A stretch of DNA of 64,000 nt from assembly GCF_012027325.1 (NCBI RefSeq), contig NZ_SNUG01000002.1, positions 53,211-117,210 of the forward strand, in the 5' to 3' direction. Positions within the stretch are counted from its first letter, which is position 1; the number at the start of each line of letters is the position of its first letter. The DNA comes from Thermococcus sp. M39 (lineage in GTDB: Archaea; Methanobacteriota_B; Thermococci; Thermococcales; Thermococcaceae). Below, one piece after another: positions 10,002 through 22,052 of this stretch. The notes beneath the pieces were generated by a model. The model saw only the letters and a list, made by a program, of their open reading frames with translations, was not told the DNA's origin and made no database searches. A program made the position numbers and the translations under genes.

Positions 10002-11255
10002 TCACCTTTCAATTATCTCTTTCTGCTGTCTAACAATGACCAAACTGTTTGAAGGAATATTTTTATCAACTATCACTCCTGGCCCGACAAATGAGTTGCT
10101 CCCTATCTTTCTACCAGGGTATATTGAAACATTTATTCCAACTTTGACATTGTGTCCAATAATCGCCCCCAACTTCCTCCTTCCGCTGTCTTCGAGTTTT
10201 CCTTTAATTTCAACCCTTATTGTCTTATTATCATGCCTTAGATTCGCTGTTATGGTTCCAGCCCCTAAGTTTGTGTGCTCTCCAATAATCGAGTCGCCAA
10301 CGTAGTTTAAGTGCGGAGCATTGCTGTGATCCATTATTATTGAGTTTTTGATCTCAACTGCATTTCCGATGTGGCAGTGGTTGCCGATGCTAGTATAGGG
10401 CCTTATGAAGCAGTTGGGACCAATTTTACAGTTCTTTCCAATTTTCACTGGACCAACGATATATGCGCTGCTTTTAACAACTGTCCCCTCTCCAATCTCA
10501 ACTGGAGGTATTATTGTTGCTCCTTCCTCTACGACTCCTCTAATCTCATGCTTCAAATGATTCTTGAGAATGTACTCGTTCAAATTGAGCAAATCCCAAG
10601 GCCTCCCAATGTCGTTCCAATAGCCATCATAGACTGCATAGGCAACTTTTCTGCCTGCTTTTATCATGAGATTAATCGTGTCTGTTATTTCATACTCACC
10701 GCGCTTGCTCAGTGGAGTTTTTTCAATGAATTCAAAGACATCTGGCTTGAATAAATAGATTCCGAGATTTGCATAGCCTCTGATGTTTCCCGGCTTTTCT
10801 TTGATTTCTTTGACGTAGTCCCCTTCGACTTCAATTTTTCCAAAATGGCTTAAGTCTTCAAACTCCTTAACTAAAAGAGCAGCATCTGCTTTCCTAAATG
10901 CGTGAAGGAGAGCTTTCACAGCATCTCTCTCAAAATAAATGTCTCCATTAACTGCCAAAAATGACTCTTCTTCAATATACTCTTTTGCAGAATATATTGC
11001 CCTCGCAGTGCCTTCTCCTTCAACTTGCTCAACATAGGTGATAGGTTTGCCGTTGTACTCATCGCCCAAAAACTCAACCAACTTTTCTTTCTGATATCTG
11101 ACAACGATTATGAATTCATCAACAAATGGATACAGATTATCGAGAACGTACTCTATAATTGCCCTATTTGCAACTTTCAACAGAACTTTTGGTCTGTCAT
11201 CGGTTAAAGGCCTTAATCTTTCACCTTTCCCAGCTGCAAGTATTACACCCTTCAA
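10002..11255 (-). CDS. bifunctional sugar-1-phosphate nucleotidyltransferase/acetyltransferase (GlmU-like)
   Basis: A 417-residue protein. Residues 1-225 form a nucleotidyltransferase domain with the signature GVILAAGKGERLRPLTDDRP, and residues 240-417 form a left-handed beta-helix of hexapeptide repeats (EIGEGTVVKSS, GPVKIGKNCKIGPNC, GHNVKVGINVSIY). This is the layout of the archaeal UDP-GlcNAc pyrophosphorylase/glucosamine-1-phosphate acetyltransferase, which supplies nucleotide sugars for glycosylation. The exact sugar is inferred. Translation starts at TTG, overlapping the uppP stop by 4 bases with GGGGGTG upstream. Confidence 0.9.
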   Translation of the reverse strand: MKGVILAAGKGERLRPLTDDRPKVLLKVANRAIIEYVLDNLYPFVDEFIIVVRYQKEKLVEFLGDEYNGKPITYVEQVEGEGTARAIYSAKEYIEEESFLAVNGDIYFERDAVKALLHAFRKADAALLVKEFEDLSHFGKIEVEGDYVKEIKEKPGNIRGYANLGIYLFKPDVFEFIEKTPLSKRGEYEITDTINLMIKAGRKVAYAVYDGYWNDIGRPWDLLNLNEYILKNHLKHEIRGVVEEGATIIPPVEIGEGTVVKSSAYIVGPVKIGKNCKIGPNCFIRPYTSIGNHCHIGNAVEIKNSIIMDHSNAPHLNYVGDSIIGEHTNLGAGTITANLRHDNKTIRVEIKGKLEDSGRRKLGAIIGHNVKVGINVSIYPGRKIGSNSFVGPGVIVDKNIPSNSLVIVRQQKEIIER

Positions 11256-12064
11256 ATTAACACCCCCACTAATGAAGCAATCACGGCTATGCTCCCAAAC
11301 ACTATACAGAATTTGGAGAAATTTAACTTTTCTGCTAATTTAAGCATTCCCTCGAGTGTCAGTAAGCTCACGATAAATGCGCTCAGCACAGCTGCTAAAG
11401 ATACTGTAATGGGTTCGTTTACAGCTTGAAGTTCTAAAAATAGAGCACCGAAGATTGCTGGGACTGCCATTAAGAAACTAAGCATCACAGCTTTTTTCTG
11501 CTCAACTCCAAGCAAAAGTAAGGCTCCAATAGTCATTCCTGAACGCGAGATTCCTGGTAAAATAGCCACACCTTGGGCAATACCTGCAATCATTGCCTCC
11601 ACAATAGTCACTTCTTCTTTCCTCTTCTTTGGAACTATTTGCCCAAATTCATCTTTGGGTTTTTCCCTGCTCTTAGCTAGGACTATCCCAGTTAATATCA
11701 AGGCAAAGCCCACTATTCCATTCACAGCCTCAGCGTTTAGTGATGCAACAACTGTCTTAAATGCTTTGTAAAGTGGAAGCCCAATCACTGCAGTAAAAAG
11801 CGTTGAGTAGAAGAGAAATATCTCCTCCTCACCCCATCTGAGCGTTATTAGGTTCATTAGAATCCTTCCCAGCTCATATCTAAATTTAAACAGCACTGCA
11901 AAGAGAGTTCCAAAATGGAGTAGCAAGGCATAGGAGTAAGCCCTTTCAGGAGAAACTCCAAAAAAGTTTATCAGCGCTAATATTACCTGACCAGAACTGC
12001 TTATCGGTAGCCATTCAGTAAATCCCTGCAATATGCCCATTATAATTGCCTCGGTGTAATCCAT
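11252..12064 (-). CDS. uppP: undecaprenyl-diphosphatase-like polyprenyl-PP phosphatase
   Basis: A 270-residue integral membrane protein of the UppP/BacA family. The two catalytic motifs are clear: EWLPISSSGQ near residue 18 and GISRSGMTIGALL near residue 165. In archaea the enzyme is expected to recycle dolichyl-type lipid diphosphate carriers used in glycan assembly, which fits its position directly before a sugar nucleotidyltransferase. It is the first gene of a three-gene minus-strand operon, divergent from the metallo-hydrolase gene at 12160. Confidence 0.94.
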   Translation of the reverse strand: MDYTEAIIMGILQGFTEWLPISSSGQVILALINFFGVSPERAYSYALLLHFGTLFAVLFKFRYELGRILMNLITLRWGEEEIFLFYSTLFTAVIGLPLYKAFKTVVASLNAEAVNGIVGFALILTGIVLAKSREKPKDEFGQIVPKKRKEEVTIVEAMIAGIAQGVAILPGISRSGMTIGALLLLGVEQKKAVMLSFLMAVPAIFGALFLELQAVNEPITVSLAAVLSAFIVSLLTLEGMLKLAEKLNFSKFCIVFGSIAVIASLVGVLI

Positions 12065-12115
12065 AACAGATCACTGGTTGAGTATTTAAGTGCTTGGAAA
12101 AATAAACTTTTCGAG

Positions 12116-12129
12116 AAAAAGCTTTATAC
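12116..12129 (+). promoter_or_regulatory. TATA box of the metallo-hydrolase gene
   Basis: AAAAAGCTTTATACT is a good archaeal BRE/TATA match. It is about 35-40 bases before the ATG at 12160, so the leader would be short and include the GGTGGTGA ribosome site. Confidence 0.6.
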
Positions 12130-12159
12130 TGTTCGGCTAATCTAATTTTGGTGGTGAAG

Positions 12160-12981
12160 ATGAGGATTACAATTCTCTTTGAAAACCACAGTGGATTTAA
12201 GAAAGGCCTTTTTGGAGGGCATGGCTTTTCGGCTTTAGTGGAGCACAAAGGATACAAAATATTAGTTGATACAGGAGTTGATGGCGAAATTTTGTTGAGA
12301 AACATGAATGCATTGGGAATTAAGCCTACAGATATCGATTATCTCTTCTTAACTCATGGGCATTACGATCACACAGAGGGCTTAAAAGCTCTTCTTGAAG
12401 GGAGAGGAGGAAAGAAGCTGACAATCATCGCTCACCCAGAAATATTTGTCAAGAGAGTTGCATTAAAGCCGCATTTGAGAGATATTAGTTTGCCGTTCAA
12501 GAGAGAGGAGCTTGAAGAATTGGGAGCAGAGTTCATATTGACTAGAGATCCCATCCAAATTGTTGAAGGCATTTATTCAAGCGGAGAAATTGAGAGAGTT
12601 ACATGGGACAGAGCTGTTGGATACAAGATTGAGAATGGAAAGCTCGTGAAAGATGAGGTAAAAGATGACATGGCTCTAATTCTTGACTTAGGTGATAGCA
12701 TAGCAGTAATAACCGGTTGTGGACACAGCGGAGTAATTAACATAGCCATGCATGCTCAAAAGCTCATGAACAAGCCAATCAAAGCTCTCATCGGTGGATT
12801 TCACTTAATCGGTGCAAAGCCTGAGCTCTTAAAAGAAACTGTTGAGAAACTAAAGGAGTTAAAAGTTAAGAAGTTTTATGCTGGCCACTGCACGGGATTT
12901 GAGGCAATGAGCTCTTTCATGATTGAATTTGGAAAAGCCTTTGAGCCTCTTTACGTAGGCAAAGTTATTGAGCTGGGATAA
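12160..12981 (+). CDS. metallo-beta-lactamase fold hydrolase (COG1237 type)
   Basis: A 273-residue MBL-fold protein. The metal motif HxHxDH is seen in [12 protein letters not shown], with later ligands in GCGHSGV and GGFHLIGA and a C-terminal AGHCTG. The family (COG1237) includes proteins annotated as dihydropterin synthase-like 7,8-dihydropterin-ribofuranosylaminobenzene phosphate synthases, but many members have no proven substrate. ATG 12160 is preceded by GGTGGTGA, so the upstream in-frame TTG and GTG codons are unlikely starts. The next gene begins about 46 bases after its stop. Confidence 0.87.
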   Translation: MRITILFENHSGFKKGLFGGHGFSALVEHKGYKILVDTGVDGEILLRNMNALGIKPTDIDYLFLTHGHYDHTEGLKALLEGRGGKKLTIIAHPEIFVKRVALKPHLRDISLPFKREELEELGAEFILTRDPIQIVEGIYSSGEIERVTWDRAVGYKIENGKLVKDEVKDDMALILDLGDSIAVITGCGHSGVINIAMHAQKLMNKPIKALIGGFHLIGAKPELLKETVEKLKELKVKKFYAGHCTGFEAMSSFMIEFGKAFEPLYVGKVIELG

Positions 12982-13027
12982 ATTATCCATAAAATCCTTT
13001 TTAAGGCAACTTTTTCTCCTTTTAACC

Positions 13028-14092
13028 ATGTATGAACTGACAGAGGACTACAAACTTAGAAAAATCACAAAATTTGAGCTGGATATGGTTGATGAGCGAG
13101 ATGATTTACTGATTATTCCTCCTTCATCTAAAGCTGGCCCTTGTGGAAATGACTGTGTATTCTGTTATCTCACTCAAAATCCTCCCCAGATGATTTATCG
13201 AGTTGCTAAGCATGACACTTTAAACGACCCCGAGCTGGAAAAGAGGATTGCCTACGCAAGAGAGCATTACGATTTGTGGATTCGCGTTACTGACACCTCC
13301 GCAAATGTTCGGTTTGATGAAAAGCGTATAGAATCACTCTACAAGGCTGGCTTAGATGAGATTCAGATTTCTCTTCACACCACTAAGAAAGAAGTTAGGA
13401 TAAGACTCATGCACAACAGAAATGCTGGAAAAGTCATTGATTTAATTCCAAAAATTGTGGAGCACTTTAGAATGATTGCTGATATAATTCTAACTCCTGG
13501 ATATAACGTCAATGATATTGGGGAAATTTTAGATGACTTAGACAGTTTTGGAGTTCATGAAGTTAGACTCTTCCCTGTTGGGGTCACGAAGTTTTCGAGA
13601 ACGAGGGCATTGACGAGAGAGGAGCTTCTATTTGTGAAAAACGTTGCGTTGGAGAAGCAAAAAGAACTAGATATTGAAATAGTGATTCCTCCGATATTCC
13701 AAGCTCTTTTAGGGGAGTTCACAACTGGCTTGGAGCCCTTTGACATTGAGATGAATATTCCAACGTATATCCTAACGGGCGAGCTTGCATATCCGGAAAT
13801 GAAGCGCTTATTCCCAAAGCTTAACGTTGTCATGGTTAAGAATGAAGTATTTGGTGGAAATATTGGCACAGCTGGACTTTTGACGGGATATGATGTATTG
13901 AGGACTGTTAAACAACTGCCGGAGGTTGATTTAGGCATTCTCCTTCTCCCAGAGGTTATGTTTCATGGTGACATTACTTTAGACGGCTGGAAGAGAGAAG
14001 ACCTCTTTAACAAAATCCTGATTGAAAAAGGTTACATCGTTGAGACTGTGCTTGAGCCTCAAGAGATCCCAAAGATTTTGGAGAGATTCTAA
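13028..14092 (+). CDS. radical SAM protein with C-terminal DUF512
   Basis: A 354-residue protein with an iron-sulfur motif written C-x3-C-x2-C at Cys39, Cys43 and Cys46 (CGNDCVFC), the order seen in radical SAM enzymes. The middle part ([22 protein letters not shown]) continues the TIM-barrel-like fold, and residues from about 180 to the end ([34 protein letters not shown]) match the DUF512 domain of the COG1625 group. The reaction is unknown. I placed the start at ATG 13028 because the longer frame would reach back into the end of the hydrolase gene. Confidence 0.87.
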   Translation: MYELTEDYKLRKITKFELDMVDERDDLLIIPPSSKAGPCGNDCVFCYLTQNPPQMIYRVAKHDTLNDPELEKRIAYAREHYDLWIRVTDTSANVRFDEKRIESLYKAGLDEIQISLHTTKKEVRIRLMHNRNAGKVIDLIPKIVEHFRMIADIILTPGYNVNDIGEILDDLDSFGVHEVRLFPVGVTKFSRTRALTREELLFVKNVALEKQKELDIEIVIPPIFQALLGEFTTGLEPFDIEMNIPTYILTGELAYPEMKRLFPKLNVVMVKNEVFGGNIGTAGLLTGYDVLRTVKQLPEVDLGILLLPEVMFHGDITLDGWKREDLFNKILIEKGYIVETVLEPQEIPKILERF

Positions 14093-14158
14093 CTCCAAAG
14101 CTTTAAAAACCCATCTGCAAAACCTAAGAAAGGCGAGACGAAGAAAGAGGTGAGAGAA

Positions 14159-15211
14159 ATGAAAAATCCTTTTGAAAAAATGCCAACTATCCTTTTAGCT
14201 GACGAGCTTATCGATAAAGCCTTTAGGAGAGCTGAAAAAGCAGCATCATCATTCACCCCGCGAGGGAATAAAATAAGCAAAGCGAGACAGAGGGAGGAGC
14301 TTAGAATAAGAACTGTTTCAAACGTCATTAGGGATAATTTGAGGAAAATCCTTGACAGAACTCCTGGTGTCTCAACTCTACCTCCATTCTATCAAGAGTT
14401 AGTCGATACACTCGTTGATAGAAAGATGTTCCATAAGGCTTTAGCGTCTGTGAATTGGGCAATAAAGACAATAAGAACGCTTGAAGAGAGATATGTGGAA
14501 AAGATTAGATATTCAAGAGACCCAAATGAGATTGCTCAGCTTAGAAGGCAGTTTTACGGAAGAGTTGCAAGCGTCATTAAGGACATTGCAGACAACTTAG
14601 AGTATCTCAACAAGGCTAGAGATGTTTTGAAGGACTTACCTGTTATAGACCTCAGCTTGCCAACCATTGTCATAGCTGGACATCCAAATGTTGGAAAGTC
14701 AACTCTTCTCAGGCAGCTCACAAATGCGAAGCCAGAAGTGGCGAGCTATCCATTCACAACCAAGGGAATTAACGTTGGGCAGTTTGAGGAGCACTGGCTC
14801 AAGTATCAGGTAATAGACACCCCTGGTTTGCTTGACAGACCTTTGAGTGAGCGTAATGAGATAGAAAGGCAGGCAATTTTAGCATTAAAGCACCTTGGGA
14901 GAGTGATAATTTACATCTTTGACCCATCAGAGTACTGTGGATTCCCACTTGATGAGCAGATGCATCTCTTCGAAGAGATTTACGAGGAGTTCAAAGATTT
15001 CCCATTCATAGTTGTTTTGAACAAAGTTGATGTAGCTGATGAAGAAAAGATAAGGAAAGTTGAAGAGTTCTTGAGAGCTAGGGGGATAGAGCCTATAAGG
15101 ATTGTGGCTAAAGATGGACTTGGAGTTGACGAAGTTAAAAAGAAAATATTGGAAATTTTAAGGCCAGGACTAGAGATGGCAATTTACTCCCCCAAAGATG
15201 TTCCGCAGTAA
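14159..15211 (+). CDS. NOG1-family ribosome assembly GTPase
   Basis: A 350-residue GTPase of the Obg-related NOG1 group. An N-terminal helical domain of about 165 residues precedes the G domain, with G1 GHPNVGKST, G3 DTPGLLDRP and G4 NKVD visible. In eukaryotes NOG1 acts in 60S subunit assembly, and the archaeal protein is expected to act on 50S subunits. ATG 14159 follows GAGGTGA by five bases; an in-frame GTG at 14150 lies inside that site and is unlikely. The 3' end overlaps the convergent zinc-ribbon gene by 28 bases. Confidence 0.93.
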   Translation: MKNPFEKMPTILLADELIDKAFRRAEKAASSFTPRGNKISKARQREELRIRTVSNVIRDNLRKILDRTPGVSTLPPFYQELVDTLVDRKMFHKALASVNWAIKTIRTLEERYVEKIRYSRDPNEIAQLRRQFYGRVASVIKDIADNLEYLNKARDVLKDLPVIDLSLPTIVIAGHPNVGKSTLLRQLTNAKPEVASYPFTTKGINVGQFEEHWLKYQVIDTPGLLDRPLSERNEIERQAILALKHLGRVIIYIFDPSEYCGFPLDEQMHLFEEIYEEFKDFPFIVVLNKVDVADEEKIRKVEEFLRARGIEPIRIVAKDGLGVDEVKKKILEILRPGLEMAIYSPKDVPQ

Positions 15212-16089
15212 GGACAAAATTCTAGGTATATTGGCTTCATAGCATTGCATTTTTCACATTTCTCCTTCAGTTTTGCCCCACAATTCGGACAAAAGATGTA
15301 ATCATCTTTTATTGGAAATCCACAACTATAACACTTGTTTTGCCCAATTCTACGTTTGTAAAGTTTTTCGAGCTTGAAGTATTCTTTTCTGATGTAGTAT
15401 AAAGCTAAAACTGTTGCTACAGCACCAAAAAGGCTCAAGCCAATTACTTGAAAAGTGTTCCAAACTGCTTGAACTATCAAGTAAGCGAACAGAAGGGACG
15501 AATAAGCGATTAGGGATACAGCATAGATGTTCTTATAACGCCTAAATATGAGAAACGAAGCCAAAAATATGGGAATTACAAAAATAAGCTTTAGGGCCAA
15601 AACTTTTGCCCGATAAGCAGAGTAAGCATTTCTGTACTCTTGATAAGCCTTTTCTCTCAGCTGATCAATCTGTTGGTTAACGCTGTTTAGCTGTTTTTCT
15701 ATATCTACATACGCCCTCTCAATGACTTGAAAAGCTAAATATGCTTTTTCATATTCCTCTTTTGCCCTTAAATACTCATTTTTAATCTCTTCTGTGGCAT
15801 TGCCACTCTCTAAAGCAACCCTATATTCCTCACGCTTGAAAATATAGAGCTCATTTGCCTTTGTTAAATTGGTCTTTGCTTCTTCATAGAGGCTTCTAAA
15901 ATGCTTAAACATGACTAACAATCTGCTCCGGTTTTCCAAAAGCTCTTTAGACACATACTTAGATTCATAATCTCCAAAATCTGGTCTTTCAATGGCATTG
16001 TTGAGCTCGCTCAGAAAATTTATGCTCGCTAAAAGGAGGAACAAGACAAAAGCGCTCGCTAAAATCTTTTCAATTCTGCTATACTCCAC
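15184..16089 (-). CDS. membrane-anchored coiled-coil protein with double zinc ribbon
   Basis: A protein of about 301 residues. One N-terminal membrane segment is followed by a long charged helical stretch (about residues 45-155) that should form a coiled coil, then two or three membrane segments, and a C-terminal cytosolic part with two zinc ribbons: CYSCG...CPNCG and CEKCN...CPYCG. No enzyme motif is seen. GTG 16089 is preceded by GGTGAG at 16099-16094, so I prefer it to the TTG at 16101 or GTG at 16098. Function unknown; the layout suggests a membrane-tethered sensor or scaffold. Confidence 0.8.
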   Translation of the reverse strand: MEYSRIEKILASAFVLFLLLASINFLSELNNAIERPDFGDYESKYVSKELLENRSRLLVMFKHFRSLYEEAKTNLTKANELYIFKREEYRVALESGNATEEIKNEYLRAKEEYEKAYLAFQVIERAYVDIEKQLNSVNQQIDQLREKAYQEYRNAYSAYRAKVLALKLIFVIPIFLASFLIFRRYKNIYAVSLIAYSSLLFAYLIVQAVWNTFQVIGLSLFGAVATVLALYYIRKEYFKLEKLYKRRIGQNKCYSCGFPIKDDYIFCPNCGAKLKEKCEKCNAMKPIYLEFCPYCGTSLGE

Positions 16090-16204
16090 AAATCTCACCA
16101 ATCAAACATAAGCTCACATTATATATTAAGCTATCCACATCACAATTATTATGCAAAAAGGGTCAGCAAAATTAAAATTGTAAAATTATAGAAAAGGTTC
16201 AAAA

Positions 16205-16600
16205 TCAGGCGCTCTTCTCCTCTTTTATCAAAACAGCGTTAACAACACCATCTTGCCCTGGTCTTGAGGTTACAATTGCCTTCCCAATCTCAGTCTGAAT
16301 GATTGCGCCCTTTGTGATGATGTTTCTTCTAACGTACTGCCTGTTTGCTGGGTTCTCGACGACACTAAGTATCTTTACCTTTTTGCCCTTTCCTCCGTCG
16401 AATACGTTTGCATAGAGTGCCTGAACAAGTCTTACCTTTCTGTTTCCACCAAATGTTCTGATGATCTTTCTCTCTTCTTTGTATTCGCCAACCCTAGTGA
16501 AGGCTGGCTCTCTTCCAAGCTCCCTCTTTCTCTTCTTTCTTGCGAGGACAATTCTTCCACCTGAAGGCTTTTTGAGTGATCTTCCTTGCCAAATTGCCAT
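16205..16600 (-). CDS. rps8e: 30S ribosomal protein S8e
   Basis: A 131-residue basic protein recognised as S8e from its N-terminus [15 protein letters not shown] and the [13 protein letters not shown] block. It is a small-subunit protein of archaea and eukaryotes. ATG 16600 has GAGGTGAGAG just upstream, so a longer frame beginning at 16609 can be discarded. It stands alone between a membrane protein gene and a divergent membrane protein gene. Confidence 0.97.
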   Translation of the reverse strand: MAIWQGRSLKKPSGGRIVLARKKRKRELGREPAFTRVGEYKEERKIIRTFGGNRKVRLVQALYANVFDGGKGKKVKILSVVENPANRQYVRRNIITKGAIIQTEIGKAIVTSRPGQDGVVNAVLIKEEKSA

Positions 16601-16716
16601 ATCTCTCACCTCATGATGATCCTAATCCTAAGGGCATTTTAAGGAGTTTGTTTATAAGCTTTTTCCCAGAAAAGATTTAAAACACTTTGGATAAATTACT
16701 GATTAAGGTGGTAGTT

Positions 16717-19361
<2,645 letters not shown>

Positions 19362-19371
19362 CTATAGAAAA

Positions 19372-19383
19372 CCTTTTATACTC
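19372..19383 (+). promoter_or_regulatory. TATA box of the membrane-protein pair 19414-21265
   Basis: CCTTTTATACTC on the plus strand lies 31-42 bases before the ATG at 19414 and fits the archaeal TATA consensus. Confidence 0.5.
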
Positions 19384-19413
19384 TTATTAGTCTTAACTCT
19401 TTGAGGTTGTATA

Positions 19414-20409
19414 ATGATCGGCACTGCGATGGGAAATCTATTAACTGTCATTATAAAAAGCAGGGAAGTTAGAAAATTAATCAGTCTGGCATTTCTGCTC
19501 CTTGTAGTTCTGCCTTTCCCGTTAACGTCGAGGTTTGCAAAAGACTATCAAGAGGGTAATGGGGATAGGTATTGGAACGCTCAAGAGGAAATTAACAAAT
19601 ACTTTGAGCAGAACTGCATCGCATTAGCTCCATACAATAGGGATGAAGCAGAATGGAAAGTGATAGTTCTACACGAGAACTGTGACATTGAAAAGCTCGA
19701 GGGGAATCCATTGATAACAGTCAAAGATGGATATCTAATTTACAAAGAGCCTGTTTTTGTAGTCAAGGAGAAGAGAGAAGAGTTCATCTCCAATGTTCTT
19801 AAGTTCTATCTTGCTCCAGCTTTGATTTTTATGTTAATCTCTTTTGTTGTTGAGTACTCCCTAGTCAAAGCTTCTTGGCTCTGGCTGAAGGGAAAGCGGA
19901 ATTTTTCAGCAAAATCCTTGCTTAAGGAAGGGGCAGGGAATTTACCCTCAGTGGTTCTGGTCTATCTGCTGAGCTTAGCTACGGCTCTTGCTCTAGGTGT
20001 GCTTATATTCTTTGGGGGTTTTGCTGCATATTTCTTTGTGAGTCTGATTAAATATGAAGCTGGCAGCTTTGTTCTTTCCATTTTAAGGGCAGTTCTCATT
20101 GTATATACTGTTTTGCTGTCCTCGGCATTTTCAATGGTTCTCCCAATATATCTCCTCCAGGAAAAGCTCTCCGCAATTTTAGAGGCTTTTGAGCTGGTGT
20201 GGAATAATTTCTGGACTTGCTTGGGATTTGGAGTAATCATCACAGCTCTCACATGGATTGCTAACAAGCTCATGCTCATTCCGAAAACTTCAACAATTGT
20301 CTTGGCATCTCTGCTGTTATTTGTGGCTTTTCTACTTTCAGCGGTTGGTGGATTGAATTTGTATGTCACGCTTAGAGGTATCAAGGTGAGGACAAATGAA
20401 ATCTACTAG
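19414..20409 (+). CDS. polytopic membrane protein, family unassigned
   Basis: A 331-residue protein. An N-terminal membrane helix (about 25-45) is followed by an extracytoplasmic loop of roughly 90 residues with two cysteines (QNCIALAPYN, NCDIEKLE), then about five membrane helices. The arrangement is repeated in the next gene, whose loop also contains two cysteines (MCHRV, SWSCDDTY), so a disulfide-stabilised outer loop is possible. The 3' end overlaps the next start by 14 bases, so the pair is co-translated. No family with known function was recognised. Confidence 0.8.
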   Translation: MIGTAMGNLLTVIIKSREVRKLISLAFLLLVVLPFPLTSRFAKDYQEGNGDRYWNAQEEINKYFEQNCIALAPYNRDEAEWKVIVLHENCDIEKLEGNPLITVKDGYLIYKEPVFVVKEKREEFISNVLKFYLAPALIFMLISFVVEYSLVKASWLWLKGKRNFSAKSLLKEGAGNLPSVVLVYLLSLATALALGVLIFFGGFAAYFFVSLIKYEAGSFVLSILRAVLIVYTVLLSSAFSMVLPIYLLQEKLSAILEAFELVWNNFWTCLGFGVIITALTWIANKLMLIPKTSTIVLASLLLFVAFLLSAVGGLNLYVTLRGIKVRTNEIY

Positions 20410-21265
20410 GCTTTTAGTTGCACTCCCAATTTTAGCGTTAGTATTTAGCCACGTGATATTTCTCCCTCTCACTCTCCCAGTCTTCCAGCTTTACGGAGAA
20501 CTTAACAAAATCCAAGAGCAGATGATAAAGGAAGATGACTCAATAATGTGCCATAGAGTTATGGAAAACACAAAAGAGGCAAGAGAGCTGCTTGAAAAGG
20601 AAGCGAACATTTCATGGAGCTGTGATGACACTTACTATCGAGAAAATGCTCCAACAGTCACCGTTAATGGACTGACTGTTTACAAGGATACATATCAGCG
20701 TTATATGAGGGTCAAAAGTGAGCTCAGAAGGAAATTCAAGCAGCTCATACTTATTTTTACTCTCAGTATTCTCGTGAGCATTGCTTTTAATTATGCCATG
20801 TCTATTGCTTTCATAGAAGCCCAAACGAGAAAGGAACTCAGCTTACTTGGAATAATTGGAGAGGGTTTTAAAAATACACCTTTCCTAATCTTAGCTTACC
20901 TTCTCAACGGCTCTCTGCTTTTTGTTGTCTCCCTACTCATTGCAATACCCATCGCCTTTGCAATGCCCATAGCTAAAGTAGTCATTGGAATTATGTTAAC
21001 GGGTGGAATTTCACTAGTTGCTCCAATCTATGCTGGTGAAAAGAAAATTTTCTCCCTCGACGTTATGTGGAACATAGCAAAAACAAACTCACACTTCTTC
21101 ATTCTACTTGGAGGAGCTGTCTTTGCAGTAACGGAGCTTCAATCATACTCTCTGAAGGATGCATTAATCTGGCTGTATTTTGCTGCTATTCTGCTGAATA
21201 CCACAATTTCAAACTATGGAGGTGCATTTGTTTACATGAGCTCTGCTGAAAATTTGGGGGTATAA
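20396..21265 (+). CDS. polytopic membrane protein, partner of the upstream gene
   Basis: A 289-residue protein with an N-terminal helix, an outer loop of about 80 residues and several further helices. It begins inside the preceding gene. The same layout and similar loop wording (VNGLTVYKDTYQRY beside VKDGYLIYKEPVF in the upstream gene) suggest an ancient tandem duplication, although direct identity is low by eye. Function unknown. Confidence 0.8.
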   Translation: MKSTRLLVALPILALVFSHVIFLPLTLPVFQLYGELNKIQEQMIKEDDSIMCHRVMENTKEARELLEKEANISWSCDDTYYRENAPTVTVNGLTVYKDTYQRYMRVKSELRRKFKQLILIFTLSILVSIAFNYAMSIAFIEAQTRKELSLLGIIGEGFKNTPFLILAYLLNGSLLFVVSLLIAIPIAFAMPIAKVVIGIMLTGGISLVAPIYAGEKKIFSLDVMWNIAKTNSHFFILLGGAVFAVTELQSYSLKDALIWLYFAAILLNTTISNYGGAFVYMSSAENLGV

Positions 21266-21279
21266 AGAAAAATCAAAAA

Positions 21280-21669
21280 TCAAGCATTTTCTTCGTCAAA
21301 ATGGACTCCTTCCCCCTCTCTTCCGTTATGAATTTCCTTAATTTCAAAAACCTTGAGCGGAACTCTCTTCAAGGCCTTTCCAACAACAGCTTTTGCGATT
21401 CTCTCTGCATGCTCTAAGCTCTGGGCATTGAAGACTTTAAGAGTCAAATAAATTCCAACTAAACCAACACTCCCAATAACGAAAGCACTCTCAAACGGGC
21501 TTCCACACACAGGGCATTGGGAGTAGCCAATTTCAACCTTCACGAAGTCAAGCTTTTCCTTATTCAAAGCTTTCGCAACCTTTGATACGGCAACATTTAT
21601 CGCATCCTCTGGTGTCTCAACGTCTCTCACAATTATTGGAGCCTCCAAAACAACGATATAATCGCCCAT
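21280..21669 (-). CDS. DUF555 (UPF0212) family protein
   Basis: A 129-residue conserved archaeal protein. The start MGDYIVVLEAPIIVRDVETP and the zinc-like CPVCGSPFE motif identify the DUF555/UPF0212 family, whose function is not known. ATG 21669 is preceded by GAGGTGGG; the frame open to 21690 would overlap the DUF357 stop region. It is the second gene of a pair with DUF357, a linkage that hints at a shared role. Confidence 0.9.
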   Translation of the reverse strand: MGDYIVVLEAPIIVRDVETPEDAINVAVSKVAKALNKEKLDFVKVEIGYSQCPVCGSPFESAFVIGSVGLVGIYLTLKVFNAQSLEHAERIAKAVVGKALKRVPLKVFEIKEIHNGREGEGVHFDEENA

Positions 21670-21686
21670 TTTTCCCACCTCGTCAC

Positions 21687-21974
21687 TCACCCGAAGGCAA
21701 AGAGTCTGTTGTCTTCGCCTTTAAACACTCCAAGCCTAACTCCAGCATCAATAAAGCCATGTGCATAGTTTAAAGCGGCGAAAGCAGTCACATAATCACC
21801 TTTCTCGTAGTAGTATTTGGCATCACTGTAGTAGCTTTTTGCCATGGTTAAAAAGTCTTTCGCAACAGAATAGAGGAGGCTTTTCTCATGCACTGCTATT
21901 TCAAGTTTCTCGAGGGCTTGTTTTGTTATTTCAAAGTATTTTTTGAGTTTTTCTTCGCTGATCTCTCGCTCCAC
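21687..21974 (-). CDS. DUF357 family protein
   Basis: A 95-residue helical protein of the archaeal DUF357 family, with the typical segment AKSYYSDAKYYYEKGDYVTAFAALNYAHGFIDAG, which resembles one TPR-like helix pair. No catalytic residues stand out. It heads the DUF357-DUF555 operon and is divergent from the methyltransferase gene at 22053. Function unknown. Confidence 0.9.
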   Translation of the reverse strand: MEREISEEKLKKYFEITKQALEKLEIAVHEKSLLYSVAKDFLTMAKSYYSDAKYYYEKGDYVTAFAALNYAHGFIDAGVRLGVFKGEDNRLFAFG

Positions 21975-22052
21975 CGGTCTCGCCTCAGCTATAGCTAACT
22001 TGAAATCCTTATAAACCTTGCTTATTCACTAATGATGAGTGAGGTGATATCT

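Noticed and set aside
16613..16645. C box-like ATGATGA upstream of S8e on the plus strand
   Set aside because: No CTGA D or D' box and no second TGATGA follow at guide distance, so it is not a C/D sRNA.
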